Part shown: positions 54,800-64,000 of the stretch, one piece after another
Layout of the letters: each line of letters begins with the position of its first letter
Numbering within the stretch: the stretch's first letter is position 1
DNA from: Protopterus annectens
Lineage: Eukaryota > Chordata > Ceratodontiformes > Protopteridae
Direction of reading: 5' to 3'
NCBI RefSeq assembly: GCF_019279795.1
Contig: NC_056733.1
Span: forward strand, 1,420,641,800 to 1,420,705,799
DNA length: 64,000 nt
Notes under the pieces: generated by a model
Database searches by the model: none
What the model was told of the DNA's origin: nothing
What the model saw: only the letters and a program-made list of their open reading frames with translations
Position numbers and translations under genes: made by a program

Positions 54800-54877
54800 A
54801 TTATTCTTTTTGGAAAACTTAGCTAAGCTTAGAAAGGTCCCCTGGGTCATTAGCCTAATAACACTCTATGAGTACAG
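54800..54877 (+). mobile_element. CR1 3' end remnant
   Basis: TTAGCTAAGCTTAGAAAGGT, CCCCTGGGTCATTAGCCTAA and CACTCTATGAGTA match the conserved CR1 3' end (GGCTAGGCTTGTA...CCCTAGGGC..ATAGCCTAGTA...CCTATGAA) with many changes. Confidence 0.55.
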
Positions 54878-56340
54878 AATTATGCATGAGGGATGAATAC
54901 ATCACCATCCTTATTTGTATGCTTATACACAGTAGAATATAAGGTCATTAAGTGGTGAGGGCAACTGGCTACCCTGGAAAATGGAATCTGATGTTTATAG
55001 AAAGACTGGGTAATAAAGAAAGAGCATGTCCCAATAAACCAGGTAAAAAGGAAAGAGCATGTCCCAACAAACTACCATAAAACATTAATTCTTATTACTA
55101 TGGAGTCAGGAATAATTATGAATGGCTTGCAGAGCTCTAGTAACTGTTTTAGGAGGGAATGAACACACATAAAGGGGAACAACCACAGCAATACTATAAT
55201 ACTCCATTGTATTTGAGGGGACCAGAGTATAAAAAAATACTGTACTTTAGGAACTATCAGAACAGAAAGACCAAAAAGGTCCATGATAAACAGCAGTGCC
55301 AGGATTTGCTGGGATTAACTTTAGATTAGATCCAAGTCAGCTTGCTTGTGCTGGATAGAGCATCTACCTGGGCTACAGGTGACTTATGCTAACTAGTAGA
55401 CAGGTACTAAACAGGAAGGGGTGGACTCAGGAAACCATTTCTCTTTCTCAGGTGGGAGGTAGGGTTGGGGATTTCTGCACCACCTAGTTATCTCCATGAC
55501 AGTCAGGGTACATAGCAGCAAGCAAATTCTTCAATACACAACCGGAACACATTGTGATTTGATAGAAAATGCAAGCACCTATTGCTGCATCAACATAACA
55601 TGTGCTTTATTAAATGGGGAGAAAAATATTCCAGTCTACAGTTTGAAGGGAGTTAGATAGACTAATACTGATGTCATAAAATACATATTCTATTTAACAT
55701 TTAAAAGGGCGTTAGGGTTGGCATAATGGTTAAGGTGTTTATCTCAAATTCTTACATTTGAAAGGGAAATTGGCAAAGGCTTAAAATGGCAACTGGCATT
55801 GTACTTACCTAATAAATATGACTTTATTTACAAAATGTATTAACCTGTGAAGTTTGAATGAGCACAGGCACAGCACATTTTTAAAATAAGCCAAGGAATG
55901 AAAGCTCCAACAATAGTAACATTTATGCAGTTACTGAAGACTTTTATATCATGGAATAAAATCAGTAATGCCACACTTTGCCCATATGCATGAGTAAATG
56001 GATTGACATCTGCTTGAAGTCCACCATTCCCATACCAAATAGAGCACTCTGGATTCGAATAATTCGATTTTCTATTTTTGGAATTCATTCTCCCTGTGAG
56101 CCACAGCAATAGCAACAGCATTCTCATTCTTCTTTAAAGTAATCTGAAAATAATGTCCTATAGAAACACATGCTGACAATGTGGTTCCCTACATAAAACT
56201 GAAAACCACTGAATTTCACACTACTGACACAAAAAGACTGAAGCACATTCCACTGAATTTTAAAATACTGATGCTAAATGGCTGAAACCAAAAACTCCAA
56301 AAGTAGAATATCCTGAAAAAAGCCAAAGTCGAGTCTGAAA
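54878..56340. other. No recognised gene
   Basis: AT-rich. Weak tRNA-like A-box blocks occur at about 55345-55385 (GTGCTGGATAGAGCATCTAC) and 55710-55745; otherwise nothing is recognised on either strand. Confidence 0.4.
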
Positions 56341-56759
56341 ATACAGATGTCCTTACATTCACCGCTGCAGTATTCCTTACAAATAGGATTCCCTGCCGTG
56401 AAGCCTGCCATCCAGCCAGTTTACCAAAGTCTACTGTTGCTTTAAGATACGCTGAACATCACCTGCATACTCCTTGCGTAGGGTAGGGCATAAAGGTGAC
56501 ATTCAGGCATACCATCCTCAGAACTTCTTTGCTTCCAGTCCGCACACTGTTTTAACCAGCCTGTTACCTCCTTTTTTTTAACAGTTTTTCTGTTTGTTGG
56601 CAATCCTGTGCTTACTCCTGTTTCCTGGAGTCCTCACAGTTGCAGATAAGTACCCAGCTGGGTTTTTGGTTACTTTTTCTGTTTTGTGCTGTCTGGGGTT
56701 AATGTCATCCAGGAAGGGTAAATGCCAGTGTGGAAGATTAATTCCCCATAAAGACCGCC

Positions 56760-58440
56760 ATGATGTGTCTTTTTTTTCTAGGTGGTGCTCGCGACCATAC
56801 GTCGTGTTCAATTTGTCAGGCATTTATCCCCAGATCGCTTCATAGTAGGCTTTCTTCCCTTTCATTGTATCTTGAGAACAAGCATATTAAGCTTCTTGCT
56901 GCAGATACTATGGATGGAACTTCCTGTCCCAAGAGTCAGGGAAGAAGAAGTTGCATAAGGTAAGACTGGAATCTTCCTCTGTCCAGCCTCTGCCAGGAGT
57001 TTCTCCCAAGGTTATTATGAACCCAGAGGCTCGCCTGGTTGTTTTGCCAGATTCTTCTACCGCATCTGGGTTGGAGACCTGTGAGAATCTGGTGGGCAGC
57101 ATGTCCTATGAGGCTTTGCAAGCATCCATTTTGGGCATTCAGAGGGAACCACGGTTGACTATTTCCAAGGGGTCTAGAGGGGTTCTGCAGTTTTTCTTTA
57201 GGGAACCGGTTCCTACTGCAGTTGTGGAATGCCATCCTGAGTCTGGGCCTTCTCAGGTTTCTAGGATGGATGTCCCCTTAGAAAAGAAACAGAAAATTAA
57301 TCATGTTTCTTCTGCTCCTAGGGATGTGAGTGGCAGATCTTTACTTAGAGGTTATTTAATGCTTTACTGTCATTGAGGCCTCCTCAACGCATTTCGGTTC
57401 CTGCTCCTCCTTGGTCCTCTTCTTCACCTAAAAGGCCCAGAGAATTGAATTCTTCTGAGGTGGATTCTGATGAGATGATGACTCCTTTGCTTATTCTACC
57501 TAGATTTCTGTTCCTTTAGACTACGGGCCTGAAGAGAAGGATTCTCATACTCTATAGATATTCCTTCTGAAGAAATTTCCTTTGGGGACACAATCTCTAG
57601 GATGATGGAAATTTTTAAGTGGGTTTGTGCCCAGGTTTCGGATATCTATAAGAGGTACTATGAGTTACTGCAGATGGAATCTCCTAAACCTGTGGCCATT
57701 CCTCCTCTGTCTTGGCTGCTTTATTGGATGTTTTTTCCAATGCCTCTAAAGCACCGGATTCTCTGCCCCCTGCTCCCAAAAAGTCTGATAGGTTTTATAG
57801 GGTGCCTGAGGATTTCTCCTTTTATTTAAATGTCCTGCTGCCGACCCTTCTGTGATGTCTGTTGCCTCTGATAAGCCATCTCAATTGCTACCTTCGTCCA
57901 AGTTACTGCCTTCTGACAAGGACAGTAGAAGCATGGATAGGCTGGGTAAGAAGGTTTATACTTCGGCTACCCTAGCTTTTAGGGCTATTAATTATCAGAC
58001 CCATATCTCTAGATATGTCTTGGTTCTTCTTTCTCAGGCTTGTCAGCTTCTTACTGATCTTCCAGACTCAGAGTAAATCTTCTGCTCTTTCCTTGCTTGG
58101 CACTTCTTCTCAGGTAGTTCGTCTTTCTATCAAATGTAGTTATGATGTAGCAGATGCCTCTTCTAGGGCTGCTGCTTCTGGTTCAGTTCAGAGGAGATAT
58201 TCTTGGCTTAGGCTTCAACCTTTGTCTGATGTTATTAAGGCTAAGTTGAGGGATGCTCCTCTGGATAATAAACTTTTGTTTGGTGAAGCGGCTGATTTAA
58301 GTCTCTTCAGGACAAGGGGAAGGCTTTACAAGAGCTTAAGAATGTCTTTGTTTCTCCTGTGCCTAAATTTCAGCAAAACTACCCTTCTAAGCCAGCCTTT
58401 GTTCGTAGGCAATCTCACCTCCTTATAAAGGTAAAAATGG
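56760..58440 (+). pseudogene. DIRS 2 gag-like region (fossil)
   Basis: Shares with the first DIRS copy the blocks KCQCGRLIPHKDRHD (near its start), MDRLGKKVYTSATLAFRAIN and RRYSWLRLQPLSDVIKAKLR. Broken. Confidence 0.7.
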
Positions 58441-58559
58441 TAGTAAATGGCTAAGGCCACTCAGTCTGTAGGGATTCTTAAGCTTTCCTTTCCCGACAAA
58501 CCAGGTGCTGTCTGACTATCTGCCTGTTCCCAGCCACATTCCTCTTTCTCTTCCTGTTT

Positions 58560-59330
58560 GGCTCCAAATCAACCAGGATTCTTGGATTCTGTCAATCATT
58601 CAGCAGGGGTACTTCATGGTCTGGATTTCCAGCCCTCCTTTTATGGGCATAACTCAGCCTCCTTGGGAACAACTTCCTTTTTTCACAAAGGTTCTTTGAG
58701 ACCTCTTGTCTCAGGGTACTATTCAAGAGGTGCCTGTGTCCCAAAGGGGGAAAGGGTTGTACTCAAGAATGTTTTTAGTGCCCAGAAAAGAAGGTACTTG
58801 GAGACCTATTCTAGACCACTCCCATCTAAACACTTTTCTGAAGGTGCCTTCTTTTCGGATGTTGTCCCTTCAGTCCCTTTTTCCTCTCTTGCTACCTCAA
58901 GACTTTCTGGTGTTTCTGGACCTCAAGGATGCTTATCTCCATATTCTGATCCATCCTCATTTCAGGAGATTTTTGCATTTCTCTGTTGCATTTTCAGTTC
59001 TGTGCTTTGCCCTTTCTACTACCCCAAGGGTATTCACCAAATGCCTTGCTCCTGTGATTGCCTTTTGCAGGCTTCAAAAGATCCAAATATTTTCTTATTT
59101 GGATGACCACTGATTCATGCATCTTCTCCAGAGGTTCTTTTGCAATATCTTTATTTTACCATTTCTCTTCTTCAGAGCCTGGGATTCACAATAAACCTCA
59201 AGAAGTTTTTTCAGACTCCTTCTCAGGATCATGTCTTTCTGGGTTGCTGGATTCAAATGGTACCAATGCTGGCATCCCTGCCTCCTCCAAAGGCATTAAC
59301 TCTCATTTCTTTCTTTCAAACTCTTCTTGC
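58560..59330 (+). pseudogene. DIRS 2 reverse transcriptase region (fossil)
   Basis: Readable RT blocks: FLVPRKEGTWRPILDHSHLN, FLVFLDLKDAYLHILIHP, STTPRVFTKCLAPVIAFC and IFSYLDDH. Further right, FLGCWIQMVPMLASLP and KLHMRKFQWFLKSVWLQH match the region after RT. Broken. Confidence 0.82.
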
Positions 59331-60160
59331 CCTGGCCTCCATTACAGCCAGGGAGTTTCTGAGAGCTCTGGGGTTCATGGATTCCACCATTCCGATGCTC
59401 TCTCTGGCCAAACTTCACATGAGGAAGTTCCAGTGGTTTCTGAAGTCAGTGTGGCTTCAGCATGCACAACCTCTAGACTTTTTTGTTCCTCTTCCCCATG
59501 TCTCAAGAAATAACTTCTGTGGTGGATTCAGCAGTTGTCTCTGAATCCAGGGCTCCCTTTTCAACCTCCTCTTCCCTCACAGGATCTGTTAACAGAAACT
59601 TCAGATGTGGGATGTGAAGCAATGTTTGTCTCCCTGAGGGTTCAGGGAGTGTGGTCACCTCATCAGCAGAAGGAGCACATCAACATCAAAGAGATGAGGA
59701 CTCATGCTGGCTCTTCAGGCCTTTCATCCTCTCCATCACTTCTGCATCTAGCCAAGGGCAATCATCACAAGCTACCTCACAGGGTGGATTTCCTCACGCA
59801 AGACAAGGGGTCTCTCATCCGTCCCCACCTATCCACGCTTCAACTGACACTGTGGGTGATAGGTTTTTGATCACTTTTTTTCCTGAGGAGGTGCTGCAGA
59901 TCCTGCAGAAGGCCAGGAATCCTACTACTAGGAAATCCTACTTGTCTAAATGGAAGAGGTTTTCTATTTTATGTCTTTCTCGTGACCTTGACCCACTTTC
60001 TGTGGATGTTCCTTTGGTTCTGTCTTATTTGTGTGCGTTGCTCAATGCTGGTTTGGCCTATTCTTCTATTAAGGCCCACTTATCACCTCTTTCTGCTTGT
60101 CTGCCTTTAACTCCCCTGTTAGTTTCTAGATTTGAGGCTAAGCAATTTCTTAAAGGCGTC

Positions 60161-60172
60161 CTTAATATTAGA
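60161..60172. repeat. Target-site duplication, left (CTTAATATTAGA)
   Basis: Exact 12-bp repeat of 62683-62694; lies in the DIRS recombinase region. Confidence 0.85.
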
Positions 60173-60198
60173 GCTACAGAACCAGAAACACACAATAA

Positions 60199-60326
60199 GA
60201 CTCCAAAGGAAAAAGAAATGCAGCCAAAGACAGGACCTCAAGTAGAAGCAGTTCTTTTTATTGGATACAACCACAAGAAACGTTAAGCGCTTTTGTCCCA
60301 CACAAAATTACATGGGACTTCTTCAG
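60199..60326. repeat. PLE terminal inverted repeat, left, with hammerhead-like motif
   Basis: Begins GACTCCAAAGGAA, contains TTGGATACAACCACAAGAAA and ends in CATGGGACTTCTTCAG. On minus, 60287-60326 reads CTGAAGA, A, GTCCC, loop, GGGAC, AAAA, GCGC: the hammerhead-like layout with the G of GAAA changed to A. Confidence 0.8.
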
Positions 60327-60419
60327 AACAAAAACATCTGGATAAGCCAGGTTTAAATATTAGTATTTAAACACATGCTCAACCAATCAAAGTTAAAAAA
60401 CAATAAAACAATTAAACAG

Positions 60420-60740
60420 GCTAATTAACCCTCAAGGTGCCTGAGTTTTAGCAAACAGTTTATGCTAGTATATTCATTCAGGCCAGGATACTCAAATGCA
60501 TTTAGCTTACGTTGCCACCTTAGTTCACATAATTCTAAGTGTTCTGATAAAACCTTCCCTTGGCTGTCCAAAATTATCTGCTGCAGGACAAAGAAACCAA
60601 ATACATGTTCATTATATTCTATTATATGTTTAGATAATGCATTTGTACTTTTACTATTTTTATATCATTTACATGTTCATACATTCTTTCTCTAAACTTT
60701 CTACAAGTTTTTCCTATATAAAATACTGGACAGTGCAGGC
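60420..60740 (-). pseudogene. PLE GIY-YIG nuclease, C-terminal half
   Basis: The minus strand, with small frame changes, shows KTCRKF-like and ERMYEHVNDI blocks, then FGFFVLQQIILDSQGK and LCELRWQRKLNAFEYPGLNE, matching the nuclease C-terminus (Glu and Trp of 'E..W..KL....PGLNE'). It is separated from its N-terminal half by the CR1 at 60741-61493. Confidence 0.7.
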
Positions 60741-61493
60741 ATAGGTTCATAGGTTCATAGGTAGGTACTAGGCTATTGGCCCTAGGGCCTATACAAGCCT
60801 AGCCAAAAAGGTACCCTGGCTTTCGCCACCCAAGAAAATTATTTTCCTGTGCCCCTGTCAAGCAGAACCACAGAAGTGATCCCCAGGGTGAATTTCCTAT
60901 TACCCATCCAATCATCAAGATTTTTCTTGAAGAGTGCTAATGAGGAGCTCTGTTTGACATAGATAGGTAGTCTGTTCCAGAGTATGGAAAGTCTCTGGGA
61001 TAGGAATATATCCCTCCAGCATGTTCTGTTTATTGTGGTTGGTGACAAAGTTTAGGTCCCTAGAGCGTGTAGCTCGGAGGGATTGGGATTTTTTTAAGTG
61101 GAACATGTCCAACAGCTCTGGGTTTGACATAGCTTTGTATGTTAGGCAGAGATCGCCTCTGAGTAGGCGATATGTGACGGAGTAAAGCTGGAGTTTTTTG
61201 AGATGGTCTGCATAAGGCAGCTGTTTGAGGCCAGTAATCCACTTTGTGAGGTATTTTTGCGGCCTTTCCAGTTGTTGTAGATGTCTTATGAGGTACATAC
61301 CAAAAGGGGCGTTGTACTCTATAATGGGTCTAATGAGTGACGAGTAGAGGGGAACAATGACCTCTTTTTTTCTGGATGAGAAACCTTTTGTGATGAGGTG
61401 TGCCACGTAGAAGGATTTCCTGACCACTGTGGCAATGTGATTATCAAAGGAGAGACTACTGTCCACCTGTGTCCCAAGGTCTCTTATCACACT
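60741..61493 (-). mobile_element. CR1 LINE, 5'-truncated (in PLE, minus)
   Basis: The tail at the left is CATAGGTTCATAGGTTCAT (complement of AACCTATG repeats). The frame 60915-61502 encodes VIRDLGTQVDSSLSFDNHIA, YSSLIRPIIEYNAPFG and LTYKAMSNPELLDM. A frame change then separates WRDIFLSQRLSILWNRLP (60839-61048). It lies between the two halves of a GIY-YIG region. Confidence 0.9.
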
Positions 61494-61787
61494 TTTTTGC
61501 ATTTTGCAGCATAAGCAGCACTTTTAGACTGACAAGTAAAATGACCATGTATATTACACTGGTAGTCACCCAACTTGAATTTCTCCCCTGTTTTAATAAC
61601 ATTGGGGCACTGCCTACACACCCCACATTTAAAGTTCCCAGAGGGCTTGTTATTATGATCTTGTCCTATCCAATTGTTTTGTAGTAGATTTTTAAACGAT
61701 CTATCCTTTTTAAAAACTATAAATGGCTTAGCGCCTAAATTTTCTACAGTCATGTAGTCCAAATTGAAGAGGGACCAGTTTTGTACC
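61494..61787 (-). pseudogene. PLE linker and Cys cluster, N-terminal half of nuclease
   Basis: The minus strand reads GAKPFIVFKKDRSFKNLLQ, then NFKCGVCRQCPNVIKTGEKF and FTCQSKSAAYAAKC. 'F..C..C..C' plus 'CQS...VYA.KC' is the Cys-rich lead-in to the PLE GIY-YIG core (GIY position read as AAY). Confidence 0.75.
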
Positions 61788-62560
61788 CGTGAATTACCAC
61801 ATAGGTGGCAGTAGACTGAACACCGAAAGTGTGATAAGAGACTTAGGGACACAGGTGGACAGTGGTCTCACCTTCGATAACCACATGGCCACAACAGTCA
61901 GGAAATCCTTCTATGTGGCACACCTCATCACTCAGGACTTTTCATCCAGAAAAAGGAGGTCATTGTCCCACTGTACTCATCAGTCATTAGACCCATTATA
62001 GAATACAATGCCCCATTTGGTATGTACCTCTCAAGACATCTGCAACAACTGGAAAGGCCACAGAAATACCTCACTAAAAGAATCACAGGCCTAAAGCAGA
62101 TGCCCTATGCTGACCGTCTAAAAAACTCCAGCTATACTCTGTCACATATTGTCTACTCATAGGCGATCTCTGCTTAACATACAAGGCCATGTCAAACCCA
62201 GAGCTGTTGGACATGCTACACTTAAAGAAATCCCAATCCCTCAGAGCCACATACTCCAGGAATCTAAACCTTGTCATCACAATGAACAAAACATGCTGGA
62301 GGGATAGGTTCCTGACCCAGAGACCCCCCAGACTCTGGAATAGACTGCCCATACATGTCAAGTAGAGCACCTCTTTGGCACTCTTCAAAAGGAACCTTGA
62401 CGATTGGATGGGAGCTAAGAAATTCACCCCAGGGATCATGTCAGTCACCCTGCTAGACAGGGGTCCAGGGAAGTAAATATTGTGGGAAGAAATAGCCAGG
62501 GAATTGTTATGACTAGGCTTGTATAGGCCCTAGGGCCGATATCCTAGTACCAACCTATGA
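61788..62560 (+). mobile_element. CR1 LINE, 5'-truncated (in PLE, plus)
   Basis: Starts at MNYHIGGSRLNTESVIRDLG and ends with GATATCCTAGTACCAACCTA then TGAA. Its coding sequence has several small frame breaks. Very close in sequence to the copy at 2671-4101 (same LNTESVIR.LGTQVDSGLTF block). It lies 0.3 kb from, and opposite to, the CR1 at 60741-61493. Confidence 0.9.
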
Positions 62561-62682
62561 AGAAGTCCCATGTAATTTTTTGGGGGATGAAAGCGCTTAA
62601 TGTTTCTTGTGGTTGTATCCAATAAAGAGAACTGCTTTACTTGAGGTCCTGTCTTTGGCTGCAGTTCTTGTTCCTTTGGAGT
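62561..62682. repeat. PLE terminal inverted repeat, right
   Basis: Inverted partner of 60199-60326: AAGAAGTCCCATGTAATTTT ... TCCTTTGGAGT. It abuts the right 12-bp duplication. Confidence 0.82.
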
Positions 62683-62694
62683 CTTAATATTAGA
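62683..62694. repeat. Target-site duplication, right (CTTAATATTAGA)
   Basis: Exact partner of 60161-60172; the DIRS recombinase sequence resumes here. Confidence 0.85.
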
Positions 62695-62766
62695 CCTCCC
62701 AGGAAGCCTGTTCCTCCTCCCTGGGATCTTAATTTCATTCTGGAAAAACTGACTCAGGCTCCTTAG

Positions 62767-63410
62767 ATGCACAGACAGCTCAGATTTTATTTCTGTTGTT
62801 ATATGTGCCTTGCTCATCCAGGACATAGCTGGAAATTTCCAAAAACGTTTTGCTGATACATCAGATGTCTGTGCTAACTACTGCCAAACAAACTGACCAT
62901 TTTGCGGTACTGTATAAAATATGATTCACATAAACCAAACTTTCTATAGCCAAAACAATTTAATTATGCTCAATTATTGTAGCAAGCATTCACCACTTAT
63001 CTTTGCTAGCTCATTTGTACCCCTACTGTTTCATTCAACCAGTGCTTGAAAGAGGAACTCTTGCTGTATTTGACTTATGCAAAATGCTGTTATTTTGTCA
63101 CAAATAACTTGTATACTGTGGCTTACAAGTCATTTATTTTTATTCACATGTTAACTGGATAAACCTACTAGGAACGAGTGTCCCAACCTTATACCTCTAG
63201 AAAAAGGGCCAATGCTACAAATAATCAAGAAAATCAAAACTACCTGAATAAGGGACTCTTAAAATACTAACACTATCCATTGAGAGAATTGATAGAACAA
63301 AACTGATTAATATTAATATGCAACTGTACCTGCAATGTCTACCATTAGTTAATGAATTCAACAATCACTGTGTGTAACAAAATCAGAAGTTTTATAACAG
63401 ATGGATCCAA
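62767..63410. other. No recognised feature
   Basis: AT-rich DNA after the DIRS sequence stops; no domain. Confidence 0.4.
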
Positions 63411-63700
63411 CCATACCTGTCAAATGTCCCCGGTTTGCCCCCCCCCCCCAAACCCGGTCATTTTTTGAGAAAACAGTTAAGATTGTTAAAATTAGATTTA
63501 TTTTAATTTACAAGTTTACATAATACATGTTAACATAATGTCAAAGTCCCAAGCTAATACTACCAACCTGTGTTAAGTGTCCCTGATTCAGGCATACCTC
63601 TCAAGTGTACCTCATTACAAGGAATGTACTTGATTTGGGGTCTTAAAAAGTTCATGTTCCTCGAAGTTCCTCATTGAAAATTCAGTCTTAGGAATTTTTT
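63411..63700. repeat. MITE-like repeat starts
   Basis: CATACCTGTCAAATGTCCCC (63412) and CATACCTCTCAAGTGTACCT (63593) resemble the terminal repeat of the MITE at 26092-26410, both in direct orientation. Opposite ends were not found. A C run lies at 63439-63449. Confidence 0.4.
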
Positions 63701-64000
63701 AACTGATATCCATGATAAATAGAAATGAATCATATGAATTCATTAAAATGTGTTTTTTTATAAGTAAAATCAGCAAAAAAAAAAAAAAAAAACTGTTTCC
63801 TGCCTTTCCTGGAACTAGTGTAGTCCAGCTACAAATTTTCTGTATACAGGACTTTTTGTAAGCTTCTGAGCGGTGCGCTTCAATTTTTCCCTTAAATCTG
63901 TTCTCCTGCACATTTATTAGTTTATTAATCTAGCACTTTACCAGACTTCTTGTAGCAATTATTGTAGCACACACCAGTGCTACCAGCACTAAATGTTCTA
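63701..64000. other. No recognised feature
   Basis: Contains a poly-A run at about 63775-63792; nothing else recognised. Confidence 0.35.

Larger units (their letters stand above)
60173..62682 (-). mobile_element. Penelope-like element with inverted ends, carrying two CR1 copies
   Basis: Net PLE sequence about 1 kb, minus strand: left terminus (60173-60326), 3' part of GIY-YIG region (about 60420-60740), CR1 (60741-61493), 5' part of the nuclease region with Cys cluster (61494-61787), second CR1 (61788-62560) and an inverted right terminus (62561-62682). Left 60199-60326 and right 62561-62683 are inverted copies of about 120 bp; the left end has 26 bp more. Perfect 12-bp target duplications flank the whole. 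The RT is absent: strongly 5'-truncated. Confidence 0.85.
56350..62766 (+). mobile_element. DIRS retrotransposon 2 (fossil), interrupted by a Penelope-like element
   Basis: An older DIRS copy of a different subfamily, plus strand. DIRS parts are 56350-60172 and 62683-62766: a possible left terminal repeat (about 56355-56500, TTCACCGCTGCAGTATTCCT-like), a gag-like region (about 56760-58440), RT (about 58560-59330), RNase H remnants and the start of the recombinase (59870-60172, continuing at 62683). A 2.5 kb Penelope-like insertion with 12-bp duplications lies in the recombinase region. The right end, including the rest of the recombinase and right repeat, is missing. It carries on the order of ten breaks and is clearly more decayed than the DIRS at 26.5-32.1 kb. 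Confidence 0.82.

Noticed and set aside
57466-57482. CTGATGAGATGATG as a ribozyme core
   Set aside because: No downstream GAAA with a pairing stem; it is in a gag-like coding region.

Overview
This is 64 kb of repeat-dominated vertebrate DNA in which I see no host gene, tRNA, rRNA or CRISPR array. Almost every interpretable stretch is a transposable element or its remains. The mixture (CR1 and L2-type LINEs, L1/Tx1- and RTE-like LINE scraps, Penelope-like elements with GIY-YIG nucleases, DIRS tyrosine-recombinase retrotransposons, PIF/Harbinger transposons and tRNA-like SINEs) suggests a large, slowly purging genome such as an amphibian (caecilian or salamander) or a lungfish. The organism is inferred, not proven.

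Layout. 1-5.1 kb: a Harbinger transposase gene (minus strand) split by a CR1 insertion, next to a 41-46 bp minisatellite. 5.8-6.2 kb: a hairpin-rich patch. 6.2-8.8 kb: the decayed 5' half of an L1/Tx1-like LINE (minus), containing a short Penelope-like element with inverted ends and target duplications. 10.6-11.5 kb: a Penelope-like RT/linker/GIY-YIG remnant. 12.4-14.2 kb: an L2-clade LINE (minus). 14.3-16 kb: another LINE (plus) interrupted by a 0.68 kb chain of near-perfect hairpins. 16.2-19 kb: scraps of L1-like and RTE-like LINEs. 20-25.7 kb: a long L2-like LINE with a degenerate 2A-like motif, an in-frame 30-bp tandem array and a CR1 inserted in it. 26.1-26.4 kb: a MITE. 26.5-32.1 kb: a structurally complete-looking but broken DIRS element with inverted terminal repeats and an internal complementary region. 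32.1-33 kb: an RTE-like fragment. 33.9-34.6 kb: an L2-like 3' end. 36-42.5 kb: the most complete CR1 copy (endonuclease plus RT), split by a near-complete 3.6 kb Penelope-like element with a perfect 12-bp target duplication. 43.4-45.4 kb: CR1. 46-47.3 kb: a second Harbinger copy. 47.4-49.3 kb: CR1 (minus). 49.5-51.2 kb: an L2-like fragment next to CR1. 51.2-56.3 kb: mostly unassigned, with a CA repeat, SINE-like units and LINE 3' ends. 56.4-62.8 kb: a second, older DIRS element whose recombinase region is interrupted by a Penelope-like element that itself carries two oppositely oriented CR1 copies.

The elements form a datable stratigraphy. CR1 is repeatedly the youngest layer, since copies lie inside Harbinger, L2-like and Penelope-like elements, though one CR1 is itself split by a Penelope-like element, so their activities overlapped in time. 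CR1 copies here end in an 8-bp repeat, AACCTATG. Penelope-like termini from three separate copies share a CTGA(A/G)GAAGTC...GACGAAA-type motif that resembles a hammerhead-ribozyme core. The least explained structure is the hairpin chain at 15.06-15.75 kb.
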